From JANRIC01 sp033765345 (GTDB taxonomy: Bacteria; Bacteroidota; Bacteroidia; Cytophagales; Microscillaceae), in NCBI GenBank assembly GCA_033765345.1, contig JANRIC010000147.1:1-8597 (forward strand): a DNA stretch of 8,597 bases, given 5' to 3'. How positions within the stretch are numbered: position 1 is the stretch's first letter; each line of letters starts with the position of its first letter. A program made the translations under genes and the position numbers. The notes under the pieces are model-generated. The model saw nothing but the letters and a program-made list of their open reading frames with translations, was not told where the DNA came from and did not search any database. Shown here piece by piece: positions 5,689 to 8,597 of the stretch.

Positions 5689-7014
5689 TTAAACCTTTGG
5701 TTCCCAACCGCTTTCGTATTCTCTGCCCCACATTTCCAGGGCTTCCTTGTCTTTGAGGATACGGCCATTTTGGGGGTCAGTTTGTAGGGTACGACCGAGT
5801 TTTTGGGCGATATTGCCCAGGTGGCAGAGCAGTACACTTTTATGTCCTTCGGCGATGGGGGAGTTTTGTTTTTCACTGATGCGGATGGCATTCATGAAGT
5901 TATTCATGTGGTAGGCATCCAATCCTCCGGCACCGACGGGGTCAGTGGTAGCGGATACTTGTTTCTCGAATTCTTCTTTGATCATTTTGCCCTGAATGTC
6001 AAAAACTCGATAGTTGTTGCGGGTCAGCACTATAGAGCCTTTGGTACCGTGGATGCTTGAGCCCCTATCCAGTTGATTGATTCTGAAGGAATTACAGCTT
6101 AATCCTTCCCAGGTAAGCATTTTACCGCCTTCATATTCAAAATTAGCAATTTGGGTATCATAAAATTCCCAGTCGTCTTGGAAGCCGTATCGTCCACCCG
6201 AAGAACTAACTCGGACGGGATAATCTACGCCCAAAGCCCAGCGACAGATATCCATTTCGTGTGCGCCGTTGTTGTTGATTTCGCCAGTACCCCAGTTCCA
6301 GAACCAGTGCCAGTTATAATGCACATAGTTGTCTTTGAATTTGGTACGGGGAGCGGGTCCTTGCCAGAGGTCCCAATCCAGCCAGTCGGGTACGGCAGTT
6401 TCTTTACCCACACCGATAGAGCCTCGGTTATTGGTATACCAAGCCTTACCAAAATAGACCTCTCCGATGATTCCATTCTGGATGTCTTTCATGGCCTGGA
6501 TGGAGGTAGGGGCGGAGCGTTGTTGATTACCCATTTGAATGATCAGTTTGGGGTATTTTTTCTGGGCTTCTACCAAGAGTTCACCCTCACGGGCATTGTG
6601 GCTACAGGGTTTTTCTACGTAGACGTGTTTGCCGGCCTGCACGCCCATCAGTGCCATGGGTGCGTGCCAATGGTCAGGTGTAGCGATCATGATGGCATCC
6701 AGGTCTTTTTGCTCGAGCAGCTTGCGGATGTCTTTGAAGCCTTGTGGGCTTTGGCTGCCTATGCTTTTGAGCTTGGCGAGGGTTTTGTCTATTACGCGGC
6801 TGTCTACATCGCACACATATTTTATATTGACATTGGGTACTACGGAGGCCGATTGAATCAGGGCTTGGCCTCGGCTGTTGGCACCGATGATGGCTACATT
6901 CATCATTTCATTGGCTCCCAGGACATTGCCATAGCTTTGTGCCGACATACCCACGGTGATTGCGGTGGTAGCTAGGGCAGCTTTTTTGATAAAATCTCTT
7001 CGGGTGGATTTCAT
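5689..7014 (-). CDS. Tat-exported Gfo/Idh/MocA-family oxidoreductase
   Basis: A 441-residue NAD(P)-dependent sugar oxidoreductase of the Gfo/Idh/MocA family, predicted periplasmic. The N-terminus is a twin-arginine signal: STRRDFIKKAALATTAITVG (3-22), with R5 and R6 and a modest hydrophobic stretch. The Rossmann fold starts at NVAIIGANSRGQ (39-50). ATPDHWHAP (111-119) and the family's VEKPCSHN block (133-140, catalytic-site K135) follow. The substrate half contains the aromatic run YNWHWFWNWGTGE (233-245) and NNNGAHEMDICRW (247-259), where H252 and D255 are the usual sugar-contacting residues. Tat export suits a protein that must fold around its nucleotide before crossing the membrane. It starts 5 bp after the DUF1080 gene and is co-transcribed with it. 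With a 3-keto-disaccharide hydrolase-type partner, the likely job is oxidising or reducing a sugar at C3; the exact sugar cannot be read from sequence. Confidence 0.93.
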   Translation of the reverse strand: MKSTRRDFIKKAALATTAITVGMSAQSYGNVLGANEMMNVAIIGANSRGQALIQSASVVPNVNIKYVCDVDSRVIDKTLAKLKSIGSQSPQGFKDIRKLLEQKDLDAIMIATPDHWHAPMALMGVQAGKHVYVEKPCSHNAREGELLVEAQKKYPKLIIQMGNQQRSAPTSIQAMKDIQNGIIGEVYFGKAWYTNNRGSIGVGKETAVPDWLDWDLWQGPAPRTKFKDNYVHYNWHWFWNWGTGEINNNGAHEMDICRWALGVDYPVRVSSSGGRYGFQDDWEFYDTQIANFEYEGGKMLTWEGLSCNSFRINQLDRGSSIHGTKGSIVLTRNNYRVFDIQGKMIKEEFEKQVSATTDPVGAGGLDAYHMNNFMNAIRISEKQNSPIAEGHKSVLLCHLGNIAQKLGRTLQTDPQNGRILKDKEALEMWGREYESGWEPKV

Positions 7015-7019
7015 GCGTG

Positions 7020-8414
7020 TTATTTTTTGAGTTCTTTAATTTTAATATTTCTAAAATGCACTTCGTCGCCGTGGTCTTGCAGAAGAATCGGTCCGGCGGG
7101 TAATTCTCCGAAGTTAGGCCATTTGGCGTATTTACTTTTGGCGACAAGGTCACGGTATTCTTGGCTTCCCCGTTCATATTCCAGGGTTTTTTCGTCATTG
7201 AGCCAATGCTCTACGTGCGTGCCGTTGACTACGATGCGGGCGCGGTTCCAGACTCCCACGCCCTTGAATTGCTTGCTTCGCCCCGGAACAGAAAGATTGC
7301 CCGCAGGGATCAGATCATACAGAGAAGCGATGGTTCGGTTGCCGTCTCTCCCTGCTTGTGCATCTGGGTGTTTTTTATCATCGAGGAGTTGGTATTCCAG
7401 TCCGATGGTTGAGCCCTCGGTTTTATTAAGATCGGGGTTTACAAAATATTTGATGCCGCTATTTGCCCCTTCGGTAATTTTAAAATCAATTTCCAGTTCA
7501 AAATTGCTATAACTTTTGGTAGTGATGATGTCACCGCCATTGGCAGATTCGCCGCCTTGGGATTTTTCTACGATGAGTACCCCATCTTTGATGATCCAAC
7601 CTTTTTCGGGGAAGTTATCAGATTTGGCACTCTTCCAGCCCTTGGTGGTTTTGCCATCCCAAAGGAGTTTCCAGCCTTGTTTCTTTTCGTTGGCAGTAAG
7701 TTGATTGGTCAAATAGCTGATTTCGGGTACTTCCGGGTCTGGTTTCCATCGGGCGTTTTCCAGATTTTGGGTTTTGATCATCAGGTTGCGCCAGCGGATT
7801 TCTTTATTTTCCTGAGAAGCATCACCAATGGAGTGTACCTGTAGAGCGATAAAACCCTCTTTGGTCAGGTCGTCTATCAAGTTAGTGCATTGGATGCCAT
7901 TGACCCAGGTACGAATTTCGGAGCCGATGGCTTCTATGTGAAAAGAGTTCCATTCGTCTTTTTTGAATGCTTTGCGGGCTTTAGGGTTGCGACTCAGGGG
8001 GTACAACCACAAACGGCGGGCTTCATCATAGAGTCCGCCTGAAAAAGCACGCTCTGAGGGGTCTATTTCTACCTGATAGCCGTGTACCCTGCCGTTTTGG
8101 TAATCTTCTTTGCTTAGGCTGCGGATTTGAACGCCTGTGTTGAGGTCTCCTTCTACTTTGACTTCAAACTCCAGGATGAAATTGCTGTAGTTTTCTTGGG
8201 TACACAAAAAACTATTGGGGGTATTCAGCTTGGTAATGCCGACAATTTCCTGGTTATCCACCCGGTATTCGGCTTTGCCATTGCGCTGAGTCCAGTCACT
8301 GAGGTCTTTTCCATTAAATAGGCTTTCCCAACCTGCATCTATTTCCTGTGCTTTCACAAACCTGACAGACATTCCTAAAAGGAGTACTAACAGTAGGTGT
8401 AAATATTTCATCAT
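7020..8414 (-). CDS. Secreted protein with two DUF1080 (3-keto-disaccharide hydrolase family) domains
   Basis: 464 residues from the ATG at 8414. A Sec signal peptide spans about 1-22 (MMKYLHLLLVLLLG..., cleavage expected in VKA-Q), so the protein is periplasmic or surface-located; no lipobox cysteine is seen. Domain 1 covers about 28-214: it opens GWESLFNGKDLSDW and contains NTGVQIR (92-98), HGYQVEIDP and GGLYDEARR (126-134). Domain 2 covers about 247-464: it opens GWKLLWDGKTTKGW, contains NSGIKYFVN and GLEYQLLDD, and ends GPILLQDHGDEVHFRNI. Both are complete jelly-roll (PF06439) domains; the family includes hydrolases of 3-keto-glycosides. The frame is open up to a TTG at 8438, but that adds eight residues before two adjacent Met codons and spoils a compact signal peptide, so I prefer 8414 (8411 also possible). 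First gene of the operon with the oxidoreductase. Confidence 0.9.
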   Translation of the reverse strand: MMKYLHLLLVLLLGMSVRFVKAQEIDAGWESLFNGKDLSDWTQRNGKAEYRVDNQEIVGITKLNTPNSFLCTQENYSNFILEFEVKVEGDLNTGVQIRSLSKEDYQNGRVHGYQVEIDPSERAFSGGLYDEARRLWLYPLSRNPKARKAFKKDEWNSFHIEAIGSEIRTWVNGIQCTNLIDDLTKEGFIALQVHSIGDASQENKEIRWRNLMIKTQNLENARWKPDPEVPEISYLTNQLTANEKKQGWKLLWDGKTTKGWKSAKSDNFPEKGWIIKDGVLIVEKSQGGESANGGDIITTKSYSNFELEIDFKITEGANSGIKYFVNPDLNKTEGSTIGLEYQLLDDKKHPDAQAGRDGNRTIASLYDLIPAGNLSVPGRSKQFKGVGVWNRARIVVNGTHVEHWLNDEKTLEYERGSQEYRDLVAKSKYAKWPNFGELPAGPILLQDHGDEVHFRNIKIKELKK

Positions 8415-8475
8415 ACATTTAAATAGGTTTATTTTCAAAAAAAATTAGGTCAATTCATAAGAAGTTGTTGGGGAT

Positions 8476-8506
8476 TTTCAAAATTAGAGAATCGGGTCTA
8501 TTTTTG
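8476..8506 (+). promoter_or_regulatory. Candidate transposase promoter
   Basis: TATTTTTG at 8499-8506 matches TAnnTTTG exactly. TTTC at 8476-8479 fits the -33 TTTG at three of four positions with a 19-bp spacer. Initiation near 8513 would leave a leader of about 15 nt before the transposase ATG at 8528. Confidence 0.4.
8479..8486 (-). promoter_or_regulatory. Candidate -7 element facing the DUF1080-oxidoreductase operon
   Basis: On the - strand this reads TAATTTTG, an exact TAnnTTTG match about 65 bp upstream of the ATG at 8414. No good -33 partner was seen. It overlaps the -33 region proposed for the transposase and may lie inside the insertion sequence, so it could be an outward-facing promoter supplied by the element. 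Confidence 0.3.
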
Positions 8507-8527
8507 AGTTGACCAAAACCAAAAATA

Positions 8528-8597
8528 ATGACTACACAATTTGAAAAACTGTCCGATTCTCAATGGGATGCAATATCGTTTCTTTTTCCAACAAGAA
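8528..8597 (+). CDS. IS5-family transposase, N-terminal fragment (runs off window)
   Basis: The first 23 codons are open from the ATG at 8528 to the window end. Residues 6-16 read EKLSDSQWDAI, the typical start of IS5/IS4-type transposases with the PF13340 (DUF4096) N-terminal domain, where L(S/T)D.QW..I is followed by a LLP-like stretch (here FLFP). The catalytic DDE residues would lie beyond the window. The gene is divergent from the DUF1080 operon. It is truncated only by the window edge; whether the full gene is intact cannot be judged. Confidence 0.8.
   Translation, partial: MTTQFEKLSDSQWDAISFLFPTR

Larger units (their letters stand above)
8461..8597 (+). mobile_element. Left end of an IS5-type insertion sequence, cut by the window edge
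   Basis: The transposase start at 8528 shows that an insertion sequence enters the window from the right. Its left terminus must lie between the DUF1080 start and 8528. I place it provisionally at 8461 (GAAGTTGTTGGGG), just after CATAA, by general resemblance to the ends of such elements. The right end is outside the window, so neither the terminal repeat nor the target duplication can be confirmed. Confidence 0.5.

Noticed and set aside
6151..6975. A 274-codon + strand open frame opposite the oxidoreductase gene
   Set aside because: It is an antisense shadow; the - strand protein has clear Tat, Rossmann and EKP motifs, while this frame has none.
8415..8438. Upstream TTG start for the DUF1080 protein (8438)
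   Set aside because: It would add eight residues before a well-formed signal peptide beginning with two Met codons; ATG at 8414 or 8411 is more plausible.

Overview
The window looks like chromosomal DNA of a Bacteroidota member, probably Cytophagia or Saprospiria rather than a gut Bacteroides. The clues are A-rich leaders without Shine-Dalgarno sequences, several upstream matches to the Bacteroidota -7 promoter element TAnnTTTG, a Tat-exported Gfo/Idh/MocA oxidoreductase paired with a secreted DUF1080 protein, and the style of the DHFR, RtcB and short Ppx/GppA proteins. The assignment rests on gene content and signals only.

Left part (1-2334). The window opens inside a 41-bp tandem repeat with phased A-tracts (1-150), followed by a leader with a candidate promoter. 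Next come two + strand genes 17 bp apart: a zinc-type alcohol dehydrogenase and a HAD hydrolase of the phosphonatase-like group. The hydrolase keeps the Schiff-base lysine and the other phosphonatase signature residues. Together they look like a minimal phosphonate-catabolism cassette: oxidise a hydroxy-phosphonate to an aldehyde, then cleave the C-P bond. The convergent gap downstream holds what looks like the C-terminal remnant of a cupin protein on the - strand.

Middle (2335-5385). A - strand operon runs from a short Ppx/GppA-type phosphatase into an RtcB-type RNA ligase. The stop and start codons overlap (TAATG), so the two are probably translationally coupled. Diverging from it on the + strand is folA (dihydrofolate reductase).

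Gap 5386-5688. This region has no convincing gene. It holds a roughly 150-bp composite palindrome: a perfect 16-bp hairpin in the centre, flanked by a 10-bp inverted repeat and then by outer GC-rich hairpins. It resembles a dispersed palindromic (REP/MITE-like) element.

Right part (5689-8597). A - strand operon encodes a Sec-secreted protein with two DUF1080 (3-keto-disaccharide hydrolase family) domains and, 5 bp downstream, a Tat-exported Gfo/Idh/MocA oxidoreductase. The pair fits periplasmic sugar handling through 3-keto intermediates. Just upstream, in divergent orientation, the window ends in the first 23 codons of an IS5-type transposase, so an insertion sequence sits directly against the promoter region of this operon.

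No rRNA, tRNA, CRISPR array or phage genes were seen. The least ordinary points are the phosphonate cassette with its cysteine-free dehydrogenase loop, the Ppx-RtcB coupling, the composite palindrome and the curved-DNA repeat array.
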